Positions 10,640-21,117 of a stretch of 64,000 nucleotides of DNA are shown one piece after another; within the stretch, counting starts at the first letter, position 1; each line of letters starts with the position of its first letter. The DNA comes from Bedellia somnulentella (taxonomy: Eukaryota > Arthropoda > Insecta > Lepidoptera > Bedelliidae). The notes under the pieces were generated by a model, which did not search any database, was not told where the DNA came from, and worked only from the letters and a program-made list of their open reading frames with translations. Location: assembly GCA_963576735.1 (NCBI GenBank), contig OY755187.1, forward strand, positions 9,176,001 through 9,240,000. Reading direction: 5' to 3'. Position numbers and translations under genes: made by a program.

Positions 10640-10735
10640 TAATCAATTCAGCAAATGAAAAATTTCGATACCAGCGGGACTCGAACCCACGACATCCGGG
10701 TATACGCCCCTTCGCACTGCCAACCCGGATACCGG
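10640..10735 (-). mobile_element. Element C copy 3, fragment
   Basis: Keeps the reversed B box GGACTCGAACCC and CGGGTATACGCCCC. No arms are seen. Confidence 0.6.
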
Positions 10736-10977
10736 TATATGTGTTGTTATGGTAAGCAATCAAGATTATTAACGATGAGGTAAAATCATGTGGAATCCCA
10801 TATCTTTGAGTTATTTATCACTTGGTGGGTTGGTTTTCCTGCGTCCTGTCATATGACTACACTGGTCAGTTGACTAGTGGGTTATTAAACCTCCGCTAAC
10901 AAGATATGAAGTGTTTTCTCAATGGGAAATTACTGAAATATTAAGAATTCTAAAGAGAGGCAGAGAGTACCCTAACG

Positions 10978-11256
10978 CTAAAGTTTGGCAACTTGTTCTA
11001 TTTCCGGGACGACAACCAGCATTCCCAGGGAGGTATTAGGTTTATCGTCACAAGTCTCTAGTAAAGACTGGTAGCACTGAGTGTAACGTACAGTAAACTT
11101 GACGAAGACCATACTTTTACTTCTTTCGTTGTTGAGAACCTTAGTCCATGGGATCCAACTGCGAGTTGAATTTTGAAAGGAATTTCTGAGAACTTGGTGA
11201 GACGTGTTTGATTCAAGGGTTGGTACGTATTTGCCCCGAAGAATCAGTTTGGCCAT
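10978..11256 (-). pseudogene. Orphan 92-codon open frame, possible gene fragment
   Basis: The frame starts MAKLILRGKYVPTLESNTS and ends LVVVPEIEQVAKL. Codon and base use look more like host coding DNA than the AT-rich surroundings. Upstream, a second frame (11257-11330) reads KQIVALGGGDPIPSNIAALP before a stop just ahead of this ATG. That would fit one coding stretch broken by a frameshift. No family is recognised, and no splice sites or promoter are evident. It lies between the two secreted-protein genes. It could be a retrocopy fragment, a decayed exon or chance. Confidence 0.3.
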
Positions 11257-11459
11257 TAAAGGGGCAGTGCCGCTATATTACTTGGAATTGGATCCCCACC
11301 ACCAAGAGCAACGATTTGTTTTATTTTAAATATTGTACAGCCTGTTTTATCCTAATATTATATAAAAAAATGTAAATCAGAATAGAATTAACTTATGAAT
11401 GAAAAATAAAAACCCTGCATGTGCATATACCTGCGGAAAAAAAAAGTGAACTTAAAAAA

Positions 11460-11705
11460 ATAAAGGAACCGCTAGTATGCAATCACATCGTGTCCATCTC
11501 TCGAACATCGGCGAATCCCAACGCTCCGACAATTCGCTCAGGAAATTATTCGCCGCAACACTGAAGCGCACAAGTTTCTCATGATCGTATGAAAATCATC
11601 GACGTGCTCTTGTGCAATCATAATTTAGTAGTTATTATTTATATTATTACTTTTTGTTTGTGTGTTTTTTATGGCGAATAAACGTCTTTCTTCTTCTTCT
11701 TCTTC
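11460..11705 (+). repeat. Probable LINE 3' end with CTT-repeat tail
   Basis: A moderately GC-rich stretch is followed by ATGGCGAATAAACGTCTTT and about six CTT units. AATAAA plus a microsatellite tail is the pattern of a LINE 3' end. No coding motif could be assigned. Confidence 0.45.
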
Positions 11706-12220
11706 TTCAATTATTGTTGAGACTCTGCTTTAAACAACGTATTGAATGTTCAGATCTTTGTTCGCCCAATTTGTGAAGCTGTTGTAGCTGCACGTAAAAA
11801 ATGCGCGGTATTTCTTTTATACCTTGACTTGTTAAGGACAACGCGCAAACCTGCGCGCCAGCATATTACTACAGATAGTACACCTCTGTGCACCCTCTGA
11901 AGTCATCAACTTTTGTTACCAGACTTAATGATCATAATAACCTCACTGTTTTTTGCGTTGTATCTTTACCCATAAGCCACTCTTGCAAATACTTGACACC
12001 CTGATTAGTTCGGTGTTGTGATGCCTCTAGTCGCGTTAAAACTTTAATCTATTAATAATTTCTTTGCGCAACCAAAAAATATGTATGTTTAGCTTTCAGT
12101 TAAGCTATATAAAAGAAACTTTGATGTGGAACCCAAATCAAAATACGTCACCAACAACTGTTATAACCAAAAATGGATTTACTATTGTTTATTACAATGT
12201 TCAGTTATTCATTTCAACCA
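11706..12220. other. Spacer upstream of gene 2
   Basis: No repeat or ORF recognised. It may hold enhancer sequence for the gene pair. Confidence 0.4.
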
Positions 12221-12260
12221 TATATAAATAAACCGTTTCAAAAAGAAATCAATCATTCGA
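12221..12260 (+). promoter_or_regulatory. Core promoter of gene 2 (TATA and initiator)
   Basis: TATATAAA at 12221-12228 and TCATTCG at 12253-12259, with 34 bases from TATA to the initiator A. Flanking bases (CCATATATAAAT, ATCATTCGAAAA) match the gene 1 promoter. Confidence 0.65.
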
Positions 12261-12313
12261 AAAGCAGCTTTTAGAGATTGATGATTACTGATTAATCAAT
12301 CTAATATCACAAA

Positions 12314-14984
12314 ATGAACAAGTTTATTATCGTTACTATTATTGGCTTTGCAGCAGTCGCTTTTGCGGCATTTCCTGGGGACGATCAAGAATGCGTCAGT
12401 AAGTATCCTCATTTTCATATACTACTTTGGTTGACTTTAGCATATAATTATTTAGCATTTTTGCTGTTAAAAAGTCACCTAAAAATATACTGTACTTAGT
12501 CCTTCTTAAGCTCAAGCATGCTTCTGATTCTCTTTTTATTTGTAATGTAATGAATGCCTTAAAAACTGGTATGAAATTACTTAAATAATTTCAAAACAAT
12601 CATCGACTGTCAAAATTGTCTGTAGTAGTTTATCCACCAACGGCGCCGCCCATTTCAAAATGTAATATAAAAATATATAACAGAAAATATCGGCCAAGTG
12701 CCAAATATTTGTAGGTTTGTTACGCGATTACTTCGTATGTAGCAGTCAACCAATTTTTAAAGTAGTACTATTGGATAAGCTTGCAGATAGGTCTCATGAA
12801 TTTTTTTATGAGGTCTTATTGTGTGGTTATTCAAATACTCCAAAAATATCAAAATGAATACTATAATTGTTTATCAAAATTTGTATGAAACATTCGGTTT
12901 CTGTCAAATCGTACTTTTAGTTACTTTTTTATGAAGGCCTTTCTTTTTTGTTAACGAAAATATTATTCTAAGTATAATTATTGATAATACTGTTAGAACG
13001 TCCATAAACTTAAGCTAATGTTACACGACACGGTACAAAGACAGTTTAAAGTTTACAATTTGAAATATATCGTCTGTTTCAGTACCTGATGAACCGCCAA
13101 AAACGGTTGTATGTTCAGCAGCCGATGGCATTGCGTGTGTTCAAAATATTGTAAGCACTAAATCCAGCTGCCTACAATTAGCTGGCCCTACAGCTAGTGA
13201 TACTTTCTTCAGTGACTATATACTAACAAGTTTACCCAGCGTGTCTGGCGCTTTTGAAAAGTATAATGTGACCTTTTCTGGACTAAGCTCTGCCGCTTTG
13301 ATTGAGTTCTCGTAAGTATACATTAATTTAACAAGATCTTTTTATATTATATTGACTTTAATTCACCTCAATTCAACCTCTTCTATGTATTTGAAAACTA
13401 ATATCAAGTTCAGTACAACGATTAAAAATGAAAGATAGTCAATTGCATACTATTATTACATTAAAAAAATCAAGACAACATAAAATATTGCAAGAAATTA
13501 ACATATGGTTAGGAGCAACACTGCTATGCACGCCACCTAAGTTCAGCGCCTTTCTGATAGCTCAAGAAGTCCTTGTATGGCGGCTTTAGCAATAACAATT
13601 AATATGAGAAATAGCTATTTACACTAATACAAGTATTCTTAAATTTCAGATCCTACGCTGACCGCGACTTGAGTGTTTTGTCAGTGCAGTACAAAAACGT
13701 CAGTCTTCTCTCTAGATCCAAACTTTCTATTTATCAAACAAACAAGATTCCGACCACTCTTATTTCTAATTCCAATGAAGTTTATGGTAATTAATATTAA
13801 GCCAACTAAATTGTAATGAGTTTTGATTCTCGCCTTATTTATTTTGTGGAAATTCACTATACACCTATGGTGAATTTGCAGCTATTACCCTTTAAGATAG
13901 ATTTCCTTCTTACAACGAAAACCTTATCGAAAGAGAAATTTAATTGGGTCTAGCTCATTGCAGAGTTTAATCTTAAGATGAGAGGGTTTCGCTTTCTAAT
14001 CTATCTTTAGGGTACCTTAGCTGCTTACAATATTCTTTTGATTTTAAAATAAACGGTAAAATATCTAAGTGTTCACACAGTGCTTCCACTATGAAGATTT
14101 TTTTTTCTTTCAGAGGGCCTTGAAATGACGATTATCTTCCCTGGTTCTAACTACATTGATGTTGGCAATTACTACGCTTTTGCGAACATGACAACGCCCC
14201 CTGTCAATAATCTACAATCCTGTCTCAGTGATAGCAGTAGTAAGTTTTCTGAAATTTACTTTTATGATATTACTTTTATATTTTATATTATTAATAATAT
14301 TTGGCTGGGTAGTGTTGGCTTAGAACAATACTAACCCATTTTTTCCCGTGATTGTTTATAAGAAGCTTATTATATTGAGGCTTCTTAAGTATATTTTTGG
14401 CGATGCGGTTGGAGACCCTTCACCAAAAACCATTGTCTACAATCTTATCCCCACTCAACTTCCTAAAGTGGCTTAGGAATTTATACTTCTGAAGCTCTGG
14501 CTACTCTTTCTAAGGATTTATAGCCGTTAGTATATATGTATGTATGTACTTTTATAACAACCATGGTAGCTTAGTGGACAGCACCACTACCTCTCTTCTC
14601 TCATGGAGAGAAGTGTCGGTTCAAATCCCAAATCATTGTTGTTAACGGTGACTGTTCGTCCTTTTAACAACTTTACAATGCGCATCGAATATGTCCAATG
14701 ATTTATATGAAATGATCAAATATATATAGATGTGTTCAGTAAAAGAATCCAGCAATTCCATATATTAGCGAATTCAGCAGAAATCTTAGATATTTGAAAA
14801 CTAGCACTTCCCGTGTGATGCCAAGGTTGATGTTTTACATATTTTTTTATTTTCAGATACAGACATCCAAAACTTCATGGCAAATACCGCTACATCAATC
14901 ATTGAAGGTAACTACGAACTCTTAGAAACAGTTATTCCAATTATTGCCAAACATTTTGTATCAAACTACTTATGTCAAGCTTAG
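12314..14984 (+). CDS. Secreted JHBP/takeout-superfamily (fibrohexamerin-like) protein, gene 2, five exons
   Basis: Exons 12314-12398, 13083-13311, 13650-13786, 14114-14239 and 14857-14984, joined by GT-AG introns in phases 1, 2, 1, 1. This gives 234 residues. The signal peptide is about residues 1-18 (MNKFIIVTIIGFAAVAFA) and the mature start is AFPGDDQECV, as in gene 1. Cys are at 27, 39, 47, 58, 187 and 232. Sequons are NVT 90, NVS 121 and NMT 175. The C-terminal NYELLETVIPIIAKHFVSNY matches NYELLKTVVPIIANNFVSTR of gene 1. Exons 1, 3, 4 and 5 have the same length in both genes; exon 2 differs by one codon. Likely a secreted lipid-carrier-like or silk-associated protein; function is inferred from family only. 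Introns carry SINE pieces in intron 4 only. Confidence 0.82.
14370..14551 (+). repeat. SINE-A copy, 5' truncated, in intron 4 of gene 2
   Basis: Contains TTTGGCGATGCGGTTGGAGA and ends with a degenerate GCCGTTAGTATA and the TATGTATGTATGT tail. Confidence 0.8.
14563..14700 (+). repeat. tRNA-derived SINE head (SINE-B-like)
   Basis: An A-box-like TGGTAGCTTAGTGGACAG and the B box GGTTCAAATCC, followed by TTGTTGTTAACGGTGA as in the SINE-B body. Degenerate after about 14690. Confidence 0.6.
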
Positions 14985-15081
14985 TGGACTAAGCTAAAAT
15001 ATTTTCAAGTTTATAATGTGAGAAGTGCAGTACTCAGATTTTGGCTATTAGTAGCCAGTGTCTTGTTCAGCTGATTTTAAC

Positions 15082-15087
15082 AATAAA
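15082..15087 (+). terminator. Polyadenylation signal of gene 2
   Basis: AATAAA about 100 bases after the TAG at 14982-14984. Confidence 0.6.
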
Positions 15088-15219
15088 TACAGATTATGAG
15101 TAGATACCCTGAAGTTTCTTTTTTCATCATATTCACATAAAGTATAAACCACAAAAATTGCCAGACGTTATGCACTCTGTGCGGTGCGTTTTATTGTTCT
15201 GTTCATTTAATTACTAGCT

Positions 15220-15490
15220 TTCCGCACACGGCTTCGAATTAAGTAGAAGTAGAATTCGGTTATGTTGCGGTATAAAGTAAAACTATACCAAAATTCTCAT
15301 TTCCTCGGGAACATAATTTTTTTCCGGGATAAAAAGTACCCTATTATTTAATTAGGACTTTTAGCTATACGTCTGCAAAATTTCAAAGCAATCGATTCAG
15401 CAATTACGGCGTCAAAGCGGAACAAACAAACGAAAAAACATCAGTTTCCGATTTATAATATAAATATTTGACAGGTGATAAAATTTGTAT
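15220..15490 (-). repeat. Degenerate lepidopteran RTE-type repeat
   Basis: Reverse of the common 3' pattern. It has ACTAGCTTTCCGCACACGGC near 15217-15232, TTTTTCCGGGATAAAAAGTA, and a CAAAGCAATCGATTCAGCAA block. Confidence 0.5.
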
Positions 15491-15499
15491 GGCGAAGCC

Positions 15500-16109
15500 G
15501 TCTGTTAAAATTAGCCTGCTATCTAAGCGACTAGGCTACTGATTAAAAGAATAAACAAAACTAAACATCCAATGAGCCGCTTAATTAGTTGTTTATCCTG
15601 GTTCGAGTTCTATGAAATGACAGGTGATATCTATAAAGTTTAGTTCCTTTATCAGATTTTTGAGTACAATAGGAAATCAGAAAGTTTTGGGAACTAAAAA
15701 ATAACAATCTCCATTTAATATTTTACATAAATAAAAAAAAAAACACGCAAAAGTCAATCAAAAGTTAAGGGTTTTCTTCTTCGATCACATATACCAAAAA
15801 TACCACACTCCATACAAATTCAACGCACAAAAGTGGACCGTGAGAATGACAAGACTGTTTGACAATTCAATATTTACTTTTCTACAATTATCGACTTTAC
15901 CGCATCGTCTTAAGAACTACTATTTATTGCAAGATCTAGCACGCGACTGTCAGTGAAACTGTGCTTATCATATAAAAAAGCACAGTTTGACCGGGCCGTT
16001 TTTCGTGCTTTGTTGGTGTATCTTTGGTATATATGATCGAAGGTTTTCTTTGACTACCATGGTTTTGTCTACTCGGAATTCTTACCAAAATTTCTAAAAG
16101 TAAATAAGA
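15500..16109. other. AT-rich spacer
   Basis: Nothing recognised. The open frame at 15936-16211 on the minus strand shows no family features. Confidence 0.4.
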
Positions 16110-16172
16110 GATTTGGGCGTTATGTGGCCACCTCGTTATAGGTTTATGGCTGTGAGTAAATGTATGTATGTA
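16110..16172 (+). repeat. SINE-A tail fragment
   Basis: TTTATGGCTGTGAGTAAATG followed by TATGTATG, just upstream of LINE-K. Confidence 0.5.
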
Positions 16173-16324
16173 GAAGATAAAAAAAGAATCAGCGACAAGA
16201 TGAGCATTCATATGCTCACGGCTATAAATTCTTCACGGCTTTTGAGCGTCTGGAAGAAAAGATACACATTATACAGCAGCAAAACACTGAAATTCGAACA
16301 ACAAATACGGAAATCGAAAAAGCC

Positions 16325-16957
16325 ATGAACACAATATGTTCTGATTTAAAATTAATGGAAGAAAAAATGTATGTATTAGAACAGGAAAAAAGGGACTTAA
16401 AGGCATGCTTGTCTAACCTGGAAGGAAAGTTTGACACACTAGAATATCTCTCTATCAAAACATGCATAGAATTACGAAACGTCTCGAAAATACCTGGCGA
16501 GACGAAAGCGGCTCTCTTTGATTTTACTGTCAAACTAAGTACAAATCTCCAACTAGAACTAGATATCCCTACAATGGTACGTGATGTCTACAGGCTTCCA
16601 TCTAGGAAAGATAAAACATGCTCTTCTTACGCCATAGAATTTAATAACACTATCATTAAATCAAAAATACTGGAATCCATAAAAAAATATAATCAAAACC
16701 ACTCCGAAAATTTAAACTCTATCCACCTAGGGATTCTGCAAAACAGACAGCCAATATATATATCAGAATTACTCACACCCAAACTAAAGAGGCTCCTATT
16801 TCTGTCTAAGGAATATGCCAGAGCTGCTAACTATAAGTTCGTATGGCCCTCAAACGGACGTATACTTCTAAGAAAATCTGAAGGCCAATCTTATATCCCT
16901 ATTAAAACTGAGGAAGACCTTTGTCAACAAAGGAAAAAAGATTGTTGTACCAAATGA
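16325..16957 (+). CDS. LINE-K ORF1 protein, coiled coil plus baculovirus-FP-like C domain
   Basis: 210 residues from the first ATG. The frame is open about 145 bases further 5' and adds more heptad-like sequence, so the true start may be lost. Residues 1-45 are a charged coiled coil (EEKMYVLEQEKRDLKACLSN). The C-terminal half has VYRLPSRKDK followed by ISELLTPKLKRLLFLSKEYA and FVWPSNGRILLRKSEG, the pattern of the FP-protein C-terminal domain found in ORF1 of several insect LINEs. The expected role is RNA binding and RNP assembly with ORF2. No CCHC knuckle is seen. It is separated from ORF2 by an unusually long spacer. Confidence 0.75.
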   Translation: MNTICSDLKLMEEKMYVLEQEKRDLKACLSNLEGKFDTLEYLSIKTCIELRNVSKIPGETKAALFDFTVKLSTNLQLELDIPTMVRDVYRLPSRKDKTCSSYAIEFNNTIIKSKILESIKKYNQNHSENLNSIHLGILQNRQPIYISELLTPKLKRLLFLSKEYARAANYKFVWPSNGRILLRKSEGQSYIPIKTEEDLCQQRKKDCCTK

Positions 16958-17008
16958 CTATTTCTTCTTATAAATTGGCGTGAAGTTACATTACTTTTTT
17001 TAAATTAT

Positions 17009-17644
17009 TTGCATGCTGTATTAGACTATTTCTGTTTCATTAAATTAGATAGGCTTTCCTTTGTTATAAATACATATAGGTTATTTTTACTTTGTAATCA
17101 AGTTAAAAGAAATACTATTAAGCTCATAGATGGGAAAATTGAAGACACATTTTCTCTTCCTTTCAACCAGAATCATAAAATGTACGTTATATCTTCTTTT
17201 TGGATAAATATAATACTAGGTTTTACAAGTAGAAAATATGGGAAAATAATTTATTTTACCTACTTAATATTAATGTCCATATTAAACACTACCAAAAAAC
17301 TCAATTGGATTGTAAAGTCATTTGCTTGCTACTACTATACAAAAATGATTGTGCTGTTATACCAAAATTGTTGTATTATCAATTCCTTATTTGAAATAAA
17401 ATGTCAAATAGGTAGTAAAAACAAAACACATATAATATATAAAGATGATCGCAGTACACACCTTGCAATCTTTTTGCGGCTTATATATATGAGATTTTTG
17501 TTAAAACCTCGATATCATTTTATACAATATATATACATAGTATGTTACGAATTTGATTTAATATATACAAATAGAGTCAATGTTTGTAAAACTAATTTGA
17601 TCAAATACTATGTGACTTTTGTTACTATGCTAAAAAATGGTTAG
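17009..17644 (+). CDS. Unexplained 211-codon ORF between LINE-K ORF1 and ORF2
   Basis: Open from 17009 to the TAG at 17642-17644, which overlaps the ORF2 ATG at 17637. The product is rich in Ile, Tyr, Phe, Leu, Lys and Asn, with hydrophobic runs such as FWINIILGF and IIYFTYLILMSIL. No domain is recognised. In sequence this AT-rich, an open run of this length is unexpected by chance. It could be a real third LINE protein, a low-complexity spacer that happens to lack stops, or a captured segment. No start context decides the matter. Confidence 0.35.
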   Translation: MHAVLDYFCFIKLDRLSFVINTYRLFLLCNQVKRNTIKLIDGKIEDTFSLPFNQNHKMYVISSFWINIILGFTSRKYGKIIYFTYLILMSILNTTKKLNWIVKSFACYYYTKMIVLLYQNCCIINSLFEIKCQIGSKNKTHIIYKDDRSTHLAIFLRLIYMRFLLKPRYHFIQYIYIVCYEFDLIYTNRVNVCKTNLIKYYVTFVTMLKNG

Positions 17645-19580
17645 TACAACCAATACATTACTGGAAGAAATAGATTCCTTTGAGATTGCCAAGGCTATTA
17701 AATGTGACATAACTCAATGTTGCAGACCAATGGAGTATAAAAATAGCCTCAATATGATTACTCAAAATATTAGAAGCATAAAAAAGAATTTCCCCGATTT
17801 CCTTGTCTTACTGTCTAGGCTTAAGATAGAAAACGATATTATAGTTCTCACAGAATGTTGGCTCCAATCTAACCCTTTCATTGAAGATCTTAATGGATAT
17901 TCCCTAATAACTTCTTCGAATAATATTCGCCAAAATGATGGGGTTGCTGTCTACATAAAAAACAACATTTCTTTTTCGTTTGAGGAGCCTGACCTATACG
18001 ACGCAAATTCTCTCCTAATAAAAATCAATACAGATACTATAATTTTAGCTATTTATCGATCACCCTCAAATAAAGACATTGATACTTTTATAAGCTCACT
18101 TAATAATGTTCTAAATAGTCTAAGCACATATAAAAATGTAATAATTACTGGAGACATCAATATTAATATTAATCACGACAAAATTCAGAAAGATGGTGAA
18201 AACTATTTAACAGTATTGGCATACCATGGACTGTTACCAACTCACACTTTTGTGACTCGACAAGACAGTGGCATTTGCCTAGATCATCTTATATTGAAAT
18301 CAAAAAATCCCTCCACAACCTATCTTGTTGATTCGACGGTCACCGATCACGATACCATCGTTTTCTGTCTATCTATTCATAATAAACCGGTCCACTGTAT
18401 AACAAATATCACTAAACTAGATTATGTTAACATAAAGAATGAAATTGCTAATACTGATTTTAATATAATACTAAAGGAAGACGACCCTAACGTGGCCATG
18501 TCAGCTTTAACATCTACTTTGACAAATATTATTAATAACAATACAGAAATAAAATCCCTATCTAGACGTAGTAAAATTATCAAACCTTGGATTACGGCTG
18601 GATTGCAAAGATGTATATCCCATCATGACAAGATGCATCAGAGAATAAAAACGGATCCCAATAATGAAACACTAAAATTAACTTACAAAACATATCGCAA
18701 TCACTGTAACACTTTACTTAGAAACTTGAAATTAGCATATGATCAAAACAAACTGCAACAGGCAGGTAATAATAGCAGACAGCTTTGGCAAGCGATAAAA
18801 ACCATATCCCATACTACTTCTAACAAAAGCCAAAACAAAGAACTGTTACAAATTAATGGCTATCCCACTGAAAGCTTAAACAGCGTTAATAATTACTTTG
18901 CCACAGTAGGTAAAGAACTTGCTGATAATATTTTCTCAAAGAACAACTCTACCAACCGCTCGCACACCTTGAAAAGAAACTGTAATTCGTTAGTTATGCT
19001 CGACACGGATGACAGTGAAATATCTTCATTGATTTTAGGATTGAAAAATGATTGCTCAGTTGGCATCGATAAAATTCCGAATAAAGTATTAAAAAATTCA
19101 ATGGAAATACTAAGTCCAATCTTATTAAACATTTTTAATACGTGTCTTAAATATGGCACTTTCCCAGATTGCCTTAAAATGTCAGTTATAACTCCAATTC
19201 ACAAAACCGGTGACAAAAACTGTGTCAAAAACTACAGACCGATATCTATCTTACCATCTTTATCAAAAATACTTGAAAAAATATTAAACTCAAGACTAAC
19301 TAACTTTTTAGATAAGAATAATACAATAAGCAACAATCAGTTTGGTTTCAGACGCGGAAAATCGACCAACGATGCGGTTCTTGAAGTCACTAATTATATC
19401 AGTAAAAATCTAGACATGCGTAATAAGTGCTTGGCTATCTTTATAGATTTGGTTAAAGCATTTGACACAGTTTCTATTCCTTTACTCCTGACTAAACTGG
19501 AAGCAATCGGAATTCGAGATATTTGCTTACAAATTTTCAAAAGTTACCTGGAAGATAGGACCCAGTGTGTAAAAAAGTAG
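17637..19580 (+). pseudogene. LINE-K ORF2, first part: APE endonuclease and RT N-half
   Basis: 647 codons ending at TAG 19578-19580. Endonuclease motifs in order: ITQNIRSI, LTECWLQ, AIYRSPSN, TGDINI, LDHLIL and TDHD. The RT begins near residue 460 with ITPIHKTGDKN, NYRPISILPSLSKILEKIL, FGFRRGKSTNDAV and motif A as DLVKAFDTV (first catalytic Asp). The frame then hits a stop straight after an A-run (AAAAAAG at 19571-19577). The rest of the RT is in the next frame. Enzyme role: target nicking and target-primed reverse transcription. Confidence 0.85.
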
Positions 19581-20584
19581 GTCATTACATAAGTGACCCG
19601 TTGCCAGTCATTTTTGGAGTGCCGCAAGGCAGTATATTAGGCCCTACCCTATTTAATATCTATATTAATGATCTGCTGGAATGTAGACCTAATATTGATA
19701 AAATGGTTGCTTATGCGGATGACACGGTGTTACTTTTTGCTGCAAAACAATGGGATGAGCTTTTTGGCAGAGCCCAAAGAGGTTTTGATAGTGTTACAAA
19801 TTGGCTGCTATCAAATGTGCTAACCCTTAATGCTGAAAAAACTAAATACATGACTTACAGTATAAATACCAATTCAGAATCAGTCCGACAGATGCACACA
19901 ATAAATCCAATCAAGGCACATTCCTGTAACTTCCAAGAAGATTTATGTGTTTGTCCATTTATTAAGTCAGTAACATCTTTTAAATATCTTGGAGTTATAT
20001 TAGATACTAATCTTAATTTTAAAAGTCACATTAAGGCTCTTTGCACTAGACTTAGAAAATTGATTTACTTATTTAGGAATCTTCGACAAGCTTGCGGCGG
20101 CACTCTCCTCAGAAATATTTATATAGCACTATGCCAGTCGATACTTTCTTATTGTATTCTATCTTGGGGAGGTGCTTGCAAAACCACCCTTAAGGAACTT
20201 GAGGTCGCTCAAAGAGCTATTCTCAAAGTTTGTACTTTTAAGCCTTTGCTCTTTCCAACGAAGGAACTGTATTCATATTGTCAGGTCCTAACAGTAAGAC
20301 AACTTTACATAAAAGCAGTAATTACATTCCAGCACCTTAAAAGCGATATCACACATGCAAACCAAGACAAAAGAAGGAAGGATATAGTCTTTAAAACCTG
20401 TCAGCATCGTACCAATTTTGCTAAAAGATTTATTTATATTATTGGGCCATATTTATACAATAAAATAAATAACAGTGTTAATCTCATTAAGCATACAAAA
20501 ATAGGTTGTATAAAAACAATTACTGAATGGTTGCAAGAACTTGACTATGAACAGACTGAAAATCTATTAGAAACAGTCTCATAA
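19565..20584 (+). pseudogene. LINE-K ORF2, second part: RT C-half and thumb
   Basis: Frame shifted by -1 relative to the first part. Starts in the overlap (KKVGHYISD) and gives motif B VPQGSILGP and motif C YADD (VAYADDTVLL). Then follow LSNVLTLNAEKTKY and the thumb FKYLGVILDTNLNFKSHI, and it ends LLETVS at the TAA. No further lesion is visible. It lacks its own start codon, so it would only be made by frameshifting. Most likely a single-base loss in the A-run killed this copy. Confidence 0.85.
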
Positions 20585-20989
20585 AATTAGACAAAATATA
20601 ATATAATACCGCACACTCACTTTTTCATTCATTTTTAAACAGCATCACTTTCAACTTCACTTCACTCATCACATTCACTTATAAAGCTGTATACTTATTC
20701 GCATTTAAGTACTTACGTACCATGAAAATTATCCTAATTAAGCATGTAGTTTTTAGATTATAAGTATACTGTTAAAACTGTGTATTGTATTCACTGTCAG
20801 GAAGAGCGCCCTCCCCTGAGAGACCGGCCTTGCCTAGTTCAGGGGTGGACTAATCATTCTACCCCAGATCTATACACACATTTATATTTTTCTACATGTA
20901 CAATAGTTTTTAAGATTTTCTTGTAATAAAGATTTTTTATTATTATTTTATTATTATTATAAATCACAAAACGGAAAAGCAAGAATGGG

Positions 20990-21117
20990 TGGTGAGGGCT
21001 GGATCACATCGGGTGGACAACAATAACTTAAAACCCAATAATCCTAAATCGCCTCTTACGACAACCGCAGGAAGAAATGGGCTAATGCAATTTTAAGTCG
21101 ATACTACATAGCCAAAC
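20990..21117 (-). repeat. SINE-A copy, partial
   Basis: Contains TCGCCTCTTACGACAACC, GGAAGAAATGGG and the reversed 5' end GTCGATACTACATAGC. It lies just past LINE-K. Confidence 0.7.

Larger units (their letters stand above)
16175..20960 (+). mobile_element. LINE-K, nearly complete APE-type non-LTR retrotransposon
   Basis: Holds ORF1 (to 16957), a middle ORF (17009-17644), and ORF2 in two frames (17637-19580 and 19565-20584). Then comes a 3' UTR ending in TTGTAATAAAG and a TTATTA-rich tail at about 20935-20960. ORF1 is open back to about 16180 without an earlier ATG, so the 5' end is probably truncated. ORF lesions are few, so insertion was fairly recent. The endonuclease and RT motifs place it in the Jockey/CR1 group; the exact clade needs a tree. 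Confidence 0.85.
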
